Shown here piece after piece: positions 34,562-43,431 of a stretch of 64,000 nt of DNA. The stretch is taken from contig JASGHP010000001.1 in NCBI GenBank assembly GCA_047602295.1, forward strand, positions 4,216,001-4,280,000, given 5' to 3'. The first letter of the stretch is position 1, and each line of letters begins with the position of its first letter. The stretch is from JACMLD01 sp047602295. GTDB lineage: Bacteria > Bacteroidota > Bacteroidia > Chitinophagales > Chitinophagaceae. The notes beneath the pieces are model-generated. The model ran no database searches and was not told the DNA's origin. It saw only the letters and a list, made by a program, of their open reading frames with translations. A program made the translations under genes and the position numbers.

Positions 34562-37012
34562 TTATTTATTAAAGGTCATTTTGTATAATACACGTTTATC
34601 GGCAGCCTCTTCTTTTTTCATTGCCCAAAGTGGATAATACTTGCCGTTTACCCAGGTATCAATAAAGTTGTCGTAATACTTGCTGCCGGGATTGCCATTC
34701 TGCCCACCGGGATAAACACCGTAAGCTTCTGTTTGCGGCGTTAGGCTTACCACCATTCTCCAACTGGGGCCGTGGTCTGTTTTAGTGGCATTAATGATGT
34801 GTGTACCCCCACCTATAGGCAAATGCAAACGGCTGAATGGAGTAAGCTTGGTTAGATGACTGATGCGGGTATCTTTAAACCGTGCCCATGTATTTTTGCC
34901 ATCTGCAGCAGCAATCTTAAATTTTGCAACCGCTTTTTTAAAAGCAATCATTTCATCGTCTGATAAAGTTTCTTTCGGTGGTGTATCCAGGTTATCTAGA
35001 AATTTGAAAGAAGAGTCCCTGAGTATTCCTTCTAGCAAACTGCTCTGGTATGGGGAAAATCCGTTGCCAATACGGGCAACATCATCAGACCAAACTGCTT
35101 TCTCCAATTCATCCCATAAAACAGTAAACACTATCGGCCCCAGTTCACCTGTATCGCTACGAAGGTTCCAGTCTTTAAATGCATCCCAATATTTTTTCTC
35201 TTCGGCATTTAATGCAGCTTCATTCATATGCAGCAACAAAACCGGCCTTGCCATTTCTGCAAACACATTGTAATTGTTGGTTTGCAAATCCATCATATCC
35301 TGCGGGGTAATGTCTGCCATCTGGCTAAGCCTTTTGTTGATAGTCCATCCCCTATAGTTTGGAAAACCCGGCCCTATGTAATACGGGTAAGAAGTATCTG
35401 CGGGCAACTGATTGGCGCTGCTTACAAAATTCCTTTCAGGGTTTAGCATGTGTGGATTTTCCTGCTGTGGAATCATTCCCTGCCACATATAACTGCTATC
35501 GGTTCCGGGCATTATAAAATCACCTTGTCTTTTCCATTTGGCCGGAAACTCACCCTGGCACCACATGGCTATATCACCATTTTTGGCTGCAAAAGCGCAG
35601 TTCTGGCCAGGTGTATGCAGGTTCTTTATTGCTTCCAGGTAATCGTTGTAATTTTTTGCCCTGTCAAGCTGGTAAAACATTTTCATTTCATTGCTGGCAT
35701 CGTGTGCTTTCCATCTTACCGCATAGCTTTTACCATCATTACTGCGACTTGCATAACTATCATCAAAAATAACAGGCCCAAAAACTGTGTAAGCAACCGT
35801 GTCTACAAAATCGGGCTTGCCTTTTATTTTTATGTGCTCAATGCGAAAGCTTGTCTCCTTCCATTCTCCATTAAACTTATAACTGCTACGGGATGCATCT
35901 TTAAATTGAATGCTGTAATAATCCCTTACATCCCTGCCGGCATTGGTTACACCAAATGCACAGCTATCATTAAATCCGATGATAATACCCGGCGCACAGG
36001 GAAAGCTTGCACCATAAGCATTATAATTAGGTGTTTGTATCTGCATTTCAAACCAGAGCGAAGGAAGGTTTAAGCCAAGATGCGGATCATTGCACAAAAT
36101 AGGATAACCGCTTCTTGTTTTTTTACCATTCACCGCCCAGTTATTGCTGCCATTGTCTTTATTTGGTTTTTGCGGTTCTGCAGGCAAAGCCGCTGTATCT
36201 TTTTTGTAATTGAAATAAAGAGAATCTGCACTGGCAGGTGCCTGAACGGTAACACCTGGCTTATCAAACACAGTACCTATAGGAATGATAGGGTCTAAAG
36301 AATCCTGTCGTACAGGCGCCAGCATTTCATAATCTATTTTAGACAAAGCATTCTTTGCTGCCGTAAATTCAAAATCACTTTCACCGCCGGCCAAATCATA
36401 GGCCATGTATTTTATAAACAAAACTGTTTTAAGATTGGTCCATGCTTCCGGCTGGTATCCCAACAATTTATACTCCAGTGGCAACTGGCCTGTATTTAGT
36501 GAATTGATATAAGCATTCACGCCAGCAGTATACGCGTTGCACATCAAATGCGTGGCAGTGTCGGCTTCCAGCATAGTCAACGATTTCTCCGCAGCATAAC
36601 CCATACCCAATCTTCTGAAATACCTGTCTACTTTGTTCAAAACATCTGTAGTCCCAATCTTATCGCCCATTATTTCACTAAGCCTGCCTGCTGCCGCATA
36701 GGTTTGAAATTCCATTTGCCACAACCTGAATTTTGCATGCAAATAACCTTGCACAAAAAAAGCATCTGCATCATTCTGTGCAAATACATGTGGCACCAGC
36801 CTGTCGTCTATGTAGACTTCTGTCTTTCCGCTTAGTTCCGGGAATGAAAGATCTGCACTATAGTTGATGTTTTCCGGTTCGGCGTTTTGCCATACACCCT
36901 GCTGAGGGCTTAACAACTCTGCCAGCGGCGCAGGCAATACCAGCTTTGTACCCAATAAAACAATGAGCGTAATGGTAATTAAAATGCTTATCAAAAAGGG
37001 GATAATTCTCAT
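34562..37012 (-). CDS. Penicillin acylase family (Ntn hydrolase)
   Basis: 816-residue N-terminal-nucleophile amidase. A signal or anchor helix lies at 3-22. The precursor is cut before the nucleophile Ser289 in NGSNNWAVNGKKT, giving alpha (about 1-288) and beta (289-816) chains; the alpha chain shows DADAFFVQGYLHAKFRLWQME, the beta chain NDPHLGLNLPSLWFE and the late TDHGPSWRMVVSL and GGQNGNPGSKYYDN motifs. Substrates in the family include beta-lactams and acyl-homoserine lactones; which applies here cannot be told. Confidence 0.92.
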   Translation of the reverse strand: MRIIPFLISILITITLIVLLGTKLVLPAPLAELLSPQQGVWQNAEPENINYSADLSFPELSGKTEVYIDDRLVPHVFAQNDADAFFVQGYLHAKFRLWQMEFQTYAAAGRLSEIMGDKIGTTDVLNKVDRYFRRLGMGYAAEKSLTMLEADTATHLMCNAYTAGVNAYINSLNTGQLPLEYKLLGYQPEAWTNLKTVLFIKYMAYDLAGGESDFEFTAAKNALSKIDYEMLAPVRQDSLDPIIPIGTVFDKPGVTVQAPASADSLYFNYKKDTAALPAEPQKPNKDNGSNNWAVNGKKTRSGYPILCNDPHLGLNLPSLWFEMQIQTPNYNAYGASFPCAPGIIIGFNDSCAFGVTNAGRDVRDYYSIQFKDASRSSYKFNGEWKETSFRIEHIKIKGKPDFVDTVAYTVFGPVIFDDSYASRSNDGKSYAVRWKAHDASNEMKMFYQLDRAKNYNDYLEAIKNLHTPGQNCAFAAKNGDIAMWCQGEFPAKWKRQGDFIMPGTDSSYMWQGMIPQQENPHMLNPERNFVSSANQLPADTSYPYYIGPGFPNYRGWTINKRLSQMADITPQDMMDLQTNNYNVFAEMARPVLLLHMNEAALNAEEKKYWDAFKDWNLRSDTGELGPIVFTVLWDELEKAVWSDDVARIGNGFSPYQSSLLEGILRDSSFKFLDNLDTPPKETLSDDEMIAFKKAVAKFKIAAADGKNTWARFKDTRISHLTKLTPFSRLHLPIGGGTHIINATKTDHGPSWRMVVSLTPQTEAYGVYPGGQNGNPGSKYYDNFIDTWVNGKYYPLWAMKKEEAADKRVLYKMTFNK

Positions 37013-37162
37013 AACGTTAAATAATCATTAAACCGTGGCCGAAAATAAAGGTTTTAGCTGTGAAAAATTGTCTTTGATAAAATATGCTTTTATTGATTTT
37101 TTCAATCAACCATAAACGCTTATTTCATACAATATCAATTAAGTTATTAAAGGTACACATAG

Positions 37163-37199
37163 TAACACAAAAGGGGTATACCACAAAATTGTATTGTTA
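37163..37199. repeat. 37-bp direct repeat, left copy
   Basis: Matches 37422-37458 at 32 of 37 positions without gaps; the last 13 bases (AATTGTATTGTTA) and TACCACA are identical. The pair flanks a mini reading frame. Confidence 0.75.
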
Positions 37200-37314
37200 G
37201 CAACTGTAACCATTGCGAACTTTATATCGTCTTATTTGAAAATAGTTAACAAAATCCGGCATCATTATTAAACCGTATATATCAACAATAGTCAAAACCA
37301 CAGAAGCAAATTGT

Positions 37315-37401
37315 ATGAAAGCAAGATTACAAGAAGATAGGGTGCAAAAGATTATACTGGGTGCACTGTTCGTGGGGCTTTTTATCATATGCCTTATTTA
37401 A
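37315..37401 (+). CDS. Candidate 28-residue single-helix mini-protein
   Basis: ATG at 37315 opens a frame of 28 codons: a charged start MKARLQEDRVQK followed by a hydrophobic stretch IILGALFVGLFIICLI, the layout of a small membrane peptide. It lies in a 597-base gap between two minus-strand genes, is flanked by 37-bp direct repeats, and a strong plus-strand terminator follows at 37557. That terminator has no other plus-strand gene to serve, which argues for a real transcript. It could equally be a non-coding RNA. Confidence 0.4.
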   Translation: MKARLQEDRVQKIILGALFVGLFIICLI

Positions 37402-37421
37402 ACAGTTTTTCCTTAGCCCTA

Positions 37422-37458
37422 TAACACAAACAGGTAATACCACATAATTGTATTGTTA
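37422..37458. repeat. 37-bp direct repeat, right copy
   Basis: Second copy of the 37163-37199 sequence, 259 bases downstream in the same orientation; five mismatches. Confidence 0.75.
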
Positions 37459-37556
37459 AACACTTCTTAATTCACCAATTTTACAATACAAAAAAAACAA
37501 AACAAACGTACTTAAGATAGCAGTTTTAGAGGTTGTTAATCCGGTCAATACCTTAG

Positions 37557-37588
37557 CCGGCCTTGTACACTACGAGGCCGGTTTTTTT
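37557..37588 (+). terminator. Orphan plus-strand terminator
   Basis: CCGGCCT (37557-37563) pairs with AGGCCGG (37575-37581), followed by TTTTTTT. No recognised plus-strand gene precedes it for many kilobases; it points to an unannotated transcript in 37200-37588. Confidence 0.8.
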
Positions 37589-37609
37589 ATGTACCTATCA
37601 AACCTCTTT

Positions 37610-38695
37610 TCAAGATAGCACATCCATCAATTCTTTCAATTGCACCTCCGTATTGAATGAATGCAGTACAATGCGCAACCTTTCTTTTTCTTTAGGTACT
37701 GTTGGGTATAAGATTGGCCGCACATCAAAATTGTTTTTTACACAAGTCGCTGCAGCTTCTTTTACAGCTATGTTTCCAGGAACAATGACTGATTGTATTG
37801 ATGTAGTGCTAATCAGCTTTTCATAAGCCAGGTCAGTTGATTGAAACAATGCTATCAACATTTGCAGGTGTTTTCTTTCCTCATTCATTTTCGGAAAAAT
37901 AATATATGCATCAGCAATAGCAGACACACTGGCTGACGGAAGCGCTGTGGTATAAATAAATGGCCTGCAAAAATTGATAAGATAATCACGCAGTAAATTG
38001 CTGCCCAGTACCACTGCGCCATGACATCCTACAGCTTTGCCAAATGTGTGCACCCTAGCAAAACATTGTTCTTCCAACCCAAGCAATTGTACAAGTCCTT
38101 CGCCACTGTTGCCGATTACACCTGTAGCATGTGCTTCATCCACTATCAGATGGGCACCATAACGCTGACATAATTCTGCCATTTCTTTTAATGGGGCCAT
38201 GTCACCATCCATAGAAAAAACCGATTCTGTTACCACAAACACATTTCCTTTTGCGGTCTTAAGTTTCTTTTCGAGATCATCTATTTCATTGTGCAGAAAA
38301 GAAAAGGATTGAGCAAGTCCTAACCTTATGCCATCTCTTATGGAAGCATGCGACAGGTAATCATATAAAACTGTATCGCCTCTTTGCGGCACTGCACTTA
38401 AAAGACCGGTATTGGCATCATAACCAGAATTAAAAATCAACGCCGATTTCGCGTTGTGAAAAGACGCTATGGCTGCTTCTGTTTCTTCTATCAATGCATA
38501 ATTGCCTGTCAGCAATCGTGAGCCCGTACTACCACTTGCATATGCCGTTGAGTGCGATTGCAACAAATTATTTTTAACAATGCCCAGGTAATCATTAGAA
38601 CAAAAATCAATAGCACCATTAGTCAGCCGCAACTGGCGGTAAGCGCTTTGCTCTTTGCGATCATTTATTTTTTTATGCAGAAAATCTTCGTTCAC
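37610..38695 (-). CDS. bioF: 8-amino-7-oxononanoate synthase-like alpha-oxoamine synthase
   Basis: 361-residue PLP enzyme of the alpha-oxoamine synthase family, which condenses an amino acid with an acyl thioester; BioF makes the biotin precursor KAPA from pimeloyl thioester and alanine. Seen: FCSNDYLGI, ASGSTGSRLLTGNY, FNSGYDANTGLL, TESVFSMDGDMAPL, the cofactor aspartate in VDEAHATGVIG, and the Schiff-base lysine in HTFGKAVGCHG. No other biotin genes are adjacent, so a relative such as Kbl or serine palmitoyltransferase is possible, but sequence signatures favour BioF. Confidence 0.85.
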   Translation of the reverse strand: MNEDFLHKKINDRKEQSAYRQLRLTNGAIDFCSNDYLGIVKNNLLQSHSTAYASGSTGSRLLTGNYALIEETEAAIASFHNAKSALIFNSGYDANTGLLSAVPQRGDTVLYDYLSHASIRDGIRLGLAQSFSFLHNEIDDLEKKLKTAKGNVFVVTESVFSMDGDMAPLKEMAELCQRYGAHLIVDEAHATGVIGNSGEGLVQLLGLEEQCFARVHTFGKAVGCHGAVVLGSNLLRDYLINFCRPFIYTTALPSASVSAIADAYIIFPKMNEERKHLQMLIALFQSTDLAYEKLISTTSIQSVIVPGNIAVKEAAATCVKNNFDVRPILYPTVPKEKERLRIVLHSFNTEVQLKELMDVLS

Positions 38696-38703
38696 TGGGA
38701 GGA

Positions 38704-38901
38704 AGTTTTATGTTATAAGTTTTAAGTTGTAAGTTGCCTGCGTGCAGCTTATTGCTAAATACAAAAGCCGTCTGCAAAACTGAATTGCAAAATAGAAGAC
38801 AAATCTCTTTTAAACCTATTCCAGTTTCGCAACTTACAACTTAAAACTTAAAACGTACCACTTATAACTTACAACTTAGCACTTAAAACTTATAACTTTC
38901 A
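38704..38901. repeat. 7-nt-period AGTT/ACTT array, two long arms
   Basis: Left arm: AGTT at 38704, 38718, 38725 and 38732. Right arm: ACTT at 38832, 38839, 38846, 38860, 38867, 38874, 38881, 38888 and 38895 (ACGT at 38853), ten units in strict register; the miaE ATG at 38902 is on the next step. 38716-38737 and 38829-38850 are a perfect 22-bp inverted repeat. Confidence 0.85.
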
Positions 38902-39507
38902 ATGATAAGTACAGACGTAAAAAATATATTAGGGCTGCAATTGCCAACAGATCCGCGATGGGTAGATTTGGCAGGCATCTCTATGGAAGATATTCTTACT
39001 GACCATGCTTATTGCGAACAGAAAGCTGCGCTCACCTGCATATCGCTCATACAAAAACATTCCGACAAAGAATTGCTGGTAAAAGAACTGGCGCCCATTG
39101 TTACAGAAGAATGGGGACATTTCAGGCTAGTGCTTGCAGAACTGCACAAGCGCCAATTGAAGCTGGGCAAACAGCGAAAAGATATTTATGTAAACAAGCT
39201 GTTGGAGTTTCAGCAGAAAGGTGGCCATGCAGAAGATCGTTTCCTGGATCAATTGCTCACCATGGCATTAATAGAAGCCCGCAGTTGCGAACGCTTTAAA
39301 AGATTGAGTGAAGGCCTGAACGATGCATACATGCGCAATTTCTATCGGCGCTTTATGGAAAGTGAAGCGGGGCATTATACCCTTTTTATTGAGCTTGCAG
39401 AAAATTATATTGACAAGGAAAAAGTTCGCACCCGCTGGAACCAATGGCTGCAATACGAAGCTGAAATAATGCAGGGTGCAGAAGTCAGGGGCGATAGGAT
39501 TCATTAA
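38902..39507 (+). CDS. miaE: tRNA-(ms2io6A37) hydroxylase
   Basis: 201-residue non-haem di-iron monooxygenase that hydroxylates the isopentenyl side chain of modified A37 in tRNA. The four-helix-bundle metal ligands are readable: Glu in DHAYCEQKA, EEWGH (70-74), EARSCERF (125-132) and ESEAGHY (153-159). Length and spacing match MiaE. The start is fixed by position: the ATG follows directly on a ten-unit 7-nt array that also forms its 5' leader, which may place the ribosome site in a stem. Confidence 0.9.
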   Translation: MISTDVKNILGLQLPTDPRWVDLAGISMEDILTDHAYCEQKAALTCISLIQKHSDKELLVKELAPIVTEEWGHFRLVLAELHKRQLKLGKQRKDIYVNKLLEFQQKGGHAEDRFLDQLLTMALIEARSCERFKRLSEGLNDAYMRNFYRRFMESEAGHYTLFIELAENYIDKEKVRTRWNQWLQYEAEIMQGAEVRGDRIH

Positions 39508-39525
39508 TTTGTCTTTGTGTTTTGA

Positions 39526-39566
39526 TCAGCTTTTGTACTACTATTAAACTCCTGTTGTACGACGCA
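39526..39566 (-). repeat. Dispersed intergenic repeat, copy 3
   Basis: ACTACTATTAAACTCCTGTTGT matches copy 4 near 62188 at 20 of 22 positions, and GTACGACGCACTT after it resembles the GCGTCGCA end of copies 1 and 2. Intergenic between miaE and the GH109-like gene. Confidence 0.6.
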
Positions 39567-39693
39567 CTTCAATAGTAAAACATCCCTTATCAACGGTGCG
39601 CTGCGTAGGCAATTTCAATATTTTACTTCAATTGGTTTGCGCAATCGATTGCGGAAAATGTGTTTGGGCGTGTATCCATTTCATTAAAACATC

Positions 39694-39701
39694 TATCTTT
39701 C
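39694..39701 (+). promoter_or_regulatory. Candidate -7 element of the GH109-like gene
   Basis: TATCTTTC, one base off TAnnTTTG, lies 17 bases before the ATG at 39719. A clear -33 partner at normal spacing is not seen. Confidence 0.3.
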
Positions 39702-39718
39702 GTCCCTAATTTTTTTAT

Positions 39719-41065
39719 ATGAAAAGAAGAACGTTTGTACAGCATTCTGTTATGGCTGCTGCCGCTGTTGGCATTATGCCCGCTATAAAAAAACAACCCG
39801 GCGCTGAAAAGAAAGCAAGGCTGGCATTTATTGGCGTTGGCCTCAGGGGACAAAATCACCTGGCTAATACTTTGCTAAGAACTGACACAGAAGTGGTGGC
39901 CATTTGCGATGTAAATGATCAAATGCTGTCAATGGCTTCAGACATTATAAAAAAATCTGGCAAACCCATGCCACAGATTTTTAAAGGAGATCCTTACGCT
40001 TACCGCAAGCTGTTGGAACTAAAAAATATTGATGGTGTTATTATTGCCACGCCCTGGGAATGGCATTGTCCTATGGTAATAGACAGCTTACAGGCAGGCA
40101 TCAAATATGTGGGCACTGAAGTCATTCTTGGTATCACTTTAGATGATCACTGGAAAGTGGTGCATGAAGCTGAAAAGCAAAAAGCGCATGTGAGCATGCT
40201 GGAAAATGTGTGCTACAGAAGGGATGTAATGGCTGTTATGAACATGGTGCGCCAGGGCATCTTTGGTGAATTGATACATGTACAAGGTGGCTACCAGCAT
40301 GATCTGCGCAATATTAAATTCAATAACGGTACGTCTGCAGTTGGTGCAGAGTTTGGTGACAAAGGATTCTCCGAAGCAAAGTGGCGCACCAATCATTCTG
40401 TACATCGCAATGGAGATCTTTATCCCACACATGGCATTGGGCCTGTAGCACAAATGCTGGATATCAATCGCGGCAACCGTTTTCTTTCGCTTAGCTCATT
40501 TGCCAGCAAGGCAAGAGGGCTGCACGAATATGTTGTTAGCAAAGGCGGAGAAAATCATCCCAATGCAAAAGTAGAATTCAAATTGGGCGACGTAGTAACC
40601 ACGCATATCAAATGTGTAAACGGAGAAACTATTTTATTGCAACACGATACCGATCTTCCTCGCCCCTATTCACTTGGTTTCCGTGTACAGGGCACCAAAG
40701 GAATTTGGATGGATGTAAACCACGGCATTTATATTGAAGGACAGGCCGCAAAACCGCACGAGTGGGATGATGCAAAAGCCTGGTTAGAAAAATATGATCA
40801 CCCTTTATGGGCAAGATGGAGTAAGGAAACCGAGAATGCTGGTCATGGTGGCATGGACTTTTTTGTACTGCATGGTTTTATTGAGGCCATCAAACGCCAG
40901 GTAGCTACCCCGCTGGATGTATATGATGCAGCAGCCTGGAGTGCTATTACTCCGCTTAGCGAAAAAAGTATAGAACTAGGCAACCAGACAGTAGATTTTC
41001 CTGATTTCACCAGCGGCCAATGGATGTACAGGAAAAATGATTTTGCCCAAACAAACGAATTCTAA
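39719..41065 (+). CDS. Gfo/Idh/MocA oxidoreductase, GH109-like
   Basis: 448-residue exported protein resembling GH109 alpha-N-acetylgalactosaminidases, which use an NAD-dependent elimination-addition mechanism. A twin-arginine-type leader (MKRRTFVQHSVMAAAAVG) is followed by a Rossmann domain with GVGLRGQNH and a domain with EVILGITLDDHWKVV, LENVCYRRDVMAVMNMV and THGIGPVAQ. The leader implies folding with bound cofactor before export. About 450 residues is normal for GH109. It precedes the kinase gene by 89 bases. The true substrate remains open. Confidence 0.87.
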   Translation: MKRRTFVQHSVMAAAAVGIMPAIKKQPGAEKKARLAFIGVGLRGQNHLANTLLRTDTEVVAICDVNDQMLSMASDIIKKSGKPMPQIFKGDPYAYRKLLELKNIDGVIIATPWEWHCPMVIDSLQAGIKYVGTEVILGITLDDHWKVVHEAEKQKAHVSMLENVCYRRDVMAVMNMVRQGIFGELIHVQGGYQHDLRNIKFNNGTSAVGAEFGDKGFSEAKWRTNHSVHRNGDLYPTHGIGPVAQMLDINRGNRFLSLSSFASKARGLHEYVVSKGGENHPNAKVEFKLGDVVTTHIKCVNGETILLQHDTDLPRPYSLGFRVQGTKGIWMDVNHGIYIEGQAAKPHEWDDAKAWLEKYDHPLWARWSKETENAGHGGMDFFVLHGFIEAIKRQVATPLDVYDAAAWSAITPLSEKSIELGNQTVDFPDFTSGQWMYRKNDFAQTNEF

Positions 41066-41154
41066 CAATTGCAATAGCAGCATCATTGATTTTTTTGGAC
41101 GTTTGTCTAAACCATTTACCTTATCTTGTTATTTTAATACCAAACTATTTTGTC

Positions 41155-42189
41155 ATGGAGATGGCTGCCATTGAAAAAGCTGCTGTACAATTTGGAAATG
41201 GCGACTGCAAAATTCAGGTATTGGGCAACGGTCTTATCAATCGTACCTATAAAGCAGATTTTACCAATAGCCCTTCTATTATCCTGCAATGCATTAACCG
41301 GGTTACTTTTCCGCAACCTGAAAACATTATCAATAATTACCGTCTCATACAAGAGTATGCCGCTAATCATAATGGTTTGCAAATTGCGCCTCTTGTAAAA
41401 TCAAGGAATAACCATTATTATTGGATAGATACAGCGGAGCACTTCTGGCGTGCAACTGCTTTTGTAAAAGATTCCTATGCAGTTAGCATTCCTCAAAATG
41501 CAGCAGCCGTATTTACGGCAGCAAAATCGTTTGGTGTTTTTACGCAATCGCTCAGTGGTTTGAATGCGGGTAAATTAGATATCATTATTCCCCATTTTCA
41601 TGATCTGGCTTATCGTTACAAACAGTTTGAAGATGCAGTAGCGAAAGCGCATATCAGTCGCCTGCTGAAATCAACGCATGTTATTTCTGAACTACGCGAC
41701 CGGTTGAGCCTCGTGGATTTTTATAAAGAGGTAGCATCTAACGAGAGCGACTATCCCACACGCATCATGCACCACGATTGCAAAATCAGCAATATCTTAT
41801 TCGACAAAAATACCAATGCTGTTATTTGCCCGGTAGACCTTGACACAGTAATGCCTGGAAAATTCTTTTCTGATATTGGTGATATGATACGCACCATGGC
41901 ATGTACAGAGGAAGAAAACAGCAATGCATGGGAAGCAATAGATGTAAAACCGGATTATTATAACGCCATCATCAGTGGCTATATGGAGGGCATGGGCAGC
42001 GAGCTTACTGCTGCAGAGAAAAAGCATATTCATCAATCTGGCCTGTTGCTTACTTATATGCAAAGCATGCGTTTTGTAACCGATTTTCTGAACAACGATA
42101 TTTATTACAAAACGACCTACCCTGAACAAAACCTTAACCGTGCATTGAATCAATTAATCCTCCTGGAGAAATTGGAGGCGTTTATTTAA
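41155..42189 (+). CDS. Aminoglycoside phosphotransferase/choline-kinase-fold kinase
   Basis: 344-residue small-molecule kinase of the APH fold. Brenner-type catalytic motif HHDCKISNILFD and metal-binding DLDTVMPG (in the place of the usual IDF/DxD) are present, as is the nucleotide loop around LGNGLINRTYKA. Bacterial relatives phosphorylate N-acetylhexosamines (NahK), choline, or homoserine; the neighbouring GH109-like glycosidase would suit an amino-sugar kinase, but that is inference. ATG 41155 is preferred over a TTG at 41086 that lies in the promoter region. Confidence 0.8.
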   Translation: MEMAAIEKAAVQFGNGDCKIQVLGNGLINRTYKADFTNSPSIILQCINRVTFPQPENIINNYRLIQEYAANHNGLQIAPLVKSRNNHYYWIDTAEHFWRATAFVKDSYAVSIPQNAAAVFTAAKSFGVFTQSLSGLNAGKLDIIIPHFHDLAYRYKQFEDAVAKAHISRLLKSTHVISELRDRLSLVDFYKEVASNESDYPTRIMHHDCKISNILFDKNTNAVICPVDLDTVMPGKFFSDIGDMIRTMACTEEENSNAWEAIDVKPDYYNAIISGYMEGMGSELTAAEKKHIHQSGLLLTYMQSMRFVTDFLNNDIYYKTTYPEQNLNRALNQLILLEKLEAFI

Positions 42190-42274
42190 CCACGATGACT
42201 TAGGGAAACAAAGAGATTTCCCGGCGATAAATCAATTGATTTTTATGGCTTAAAAATTGCCGATGCTTTCAGGA

Positions 42275-42332
42275 GGCTCCTACAGAGCCATTTTATTTTT
42301 ATTCTCTACAAACGGGGAACTCCTACGGAGTT
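42275..42332. repeat. Pair of CTCCTAC hairpins
   Basis: GGCTC-CTACA-GAGCC (42275-42289) and AACTC-CTACG-GAGTT (42318-42332): two 5-bp stems with a five-base CTAC(A/G) loop, in the 199-base gap between convergent genes. Resembles interspersed palindromes known to me from other Bacteroidota. Confidence 0.55.
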
Positions 42333-42388
42333 TTAAAAAACAGTAGTATAATCTCCGTGCAGCCTCCGTGTCTTCTATGTCTCCGTTG

Positions 42389-43393
42389 CTAACGAGAGAA
42401 ATAAGCCAGTTCATCTGCTAAATCAAGAAAAGGGTATTTATGTTGTAGCTCTTTTGCTTTTTGCAAATGCGCTTCAAGAAATTGTTTATGCGCATTGGTA
42501 TTGGGTTGCATGGGGCGATGTCTTGCAGCAATAACAATTTTTCGAATCTCCTCCATCAATTGCTGCGATGGCTGATCGATGCAATTGGCTATGAATTTCT
42601 CCAGCACAAACTCTGTTGCGGGGTAGTTAGGATGCACCATATCAACATCATAAAAACGGTAATCACGCAAAACATCTATTACCAGTTCATACGCAGGAAA
42701 ATAATACAAGCCATCAAATTTATTGACAAGATTATGTACCACTTCAATCAGCCTGGCCTTGCTTCTGTTGTTCTCCACCACTCCATCGCGTATATGCCGT
42801 ACAGGGCTAACCGTAAAAATAATTTTCAACTGTGGATTTAAATGCTTCAGCTGGTGGATGCAGCTATCTAATGCAGCATTGGTTTCTTCTATACCCATAA
42901 GATGCTTGGTAAACCATTGCGCCGGTGCACGGTGACAATTGGCCACTTCTCCACCAATCATATTATTTTTTACGGATGAAGGAGCTTCTGTAGTTAAATG
43001 GTAAGAAAAAGAAGAACCTAAGGTGATGATGATGCAGGTAGCTTTCTTTAAAAAATTATGTGCTTGCTGCTGGCTTTTATTAATACCATCAACACAGGCT
43101 TCCGCATCTACATTTGCAAACCTGCTATGGTGATGCCAGCTTTGCCATACTTCATTGTAATAAAATAAATCGTCTTTTGTGTATTGCCTGTTTTGTATAT
43201 AAGAAACAAGACTTGCTGCTACGCTAAAAGGATCAAACAAAATACCATTCGGATTTTGCAGCACATTCATCTTTAGCTCCTGCAATTTATTGCCAATATG
43301 CTCAGTAAAACAAGAGCCCACTAACAACAAGCTGTCGTTATAAGTAAGCGGATGAGGCAGCGGATTTATTTTTATTGGTACCTGAAATTCCAT
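42389..43393 (-). CDS. GSCFA domain protein (SGNH-type esterase fold)
   Basis: 334-residue protein with the name-giving motif LLVGSCFTEHIG near residue 24, in the block I position of SGNH hydrolases (Ser of GS), followed by IIITLGSSFSYH and, in block V position, DMVHPNYPATEF with Asp and His. So a serine hydrolase acting on an ester is likely. No signal peptide is apparent. The substrate is unknown. Its start lies 16 bases from the stop of the next gene upstream, so it ends a four-gene minus-strand unit that begins at the HTH regulator. Confidence 0.87.
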   Translation of the reverse strand: MEFQVPIKINPLPHPLTYNDSLLLVGSCFTEHIGNKLQELKMNVLQNPNGILFDPFSVAASLVSYIQNRQYTKDDLFYYNEVWQSWHHHSRFANVDAEACVDGINKSQQQAHNFLKKATCIIITLGSSFSYHLTTEAPSSVKNNMIGGEVANCHRAPAQWFTKHLMGIEETNAALDSCIHQLKHLNPQLKIIFTVSPVRHIRDGVVENNRSKARLIEVVHNLVNKFDGLYYFPAYELVIDVLRDYRFYDVDMVHPNYPATEFVLEKFIANCIDQPSQQLMEEIRKIVIAARHRPMQPNTNAHKQFLEAHLQKAKELQHKYPFLDLADELAYFSR

Positions 43394-43399
43394 TTTTAA

Positions 43400-43431
43400 A
43401 AATCAAAAATTAAAATTCAAAAGTTAAAAGC
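43400..43431. repeat. Weak 7-nt-period AAA(T/G) array
   Basis: AAATC 43400, AAATT 43407 and 43413, AAAGT 43420, AAAGC 43427 (spacing 7, 6, 7, 7). It spans the 16-base gap between two genes and covers the last codons of the 157-residue protein gene. Confidence 0.4.

Noticed and set aside
37197..37388. 63-codon minus-strand frame in the 37 kb gap
   Set aside because: Antisense to the candidate mini-ORF and overlapping one direct repeat; Ile/Ser/Asn-rich with no coding character.
38832..38901. CRISPR-like or simple tandem repeat reading of the ACTT array
   Set aside because: Units are only seven bases, with no 25-40 base spacers and no cas genes; three bases of each unit vary, so it is not a simple microsatellite either.
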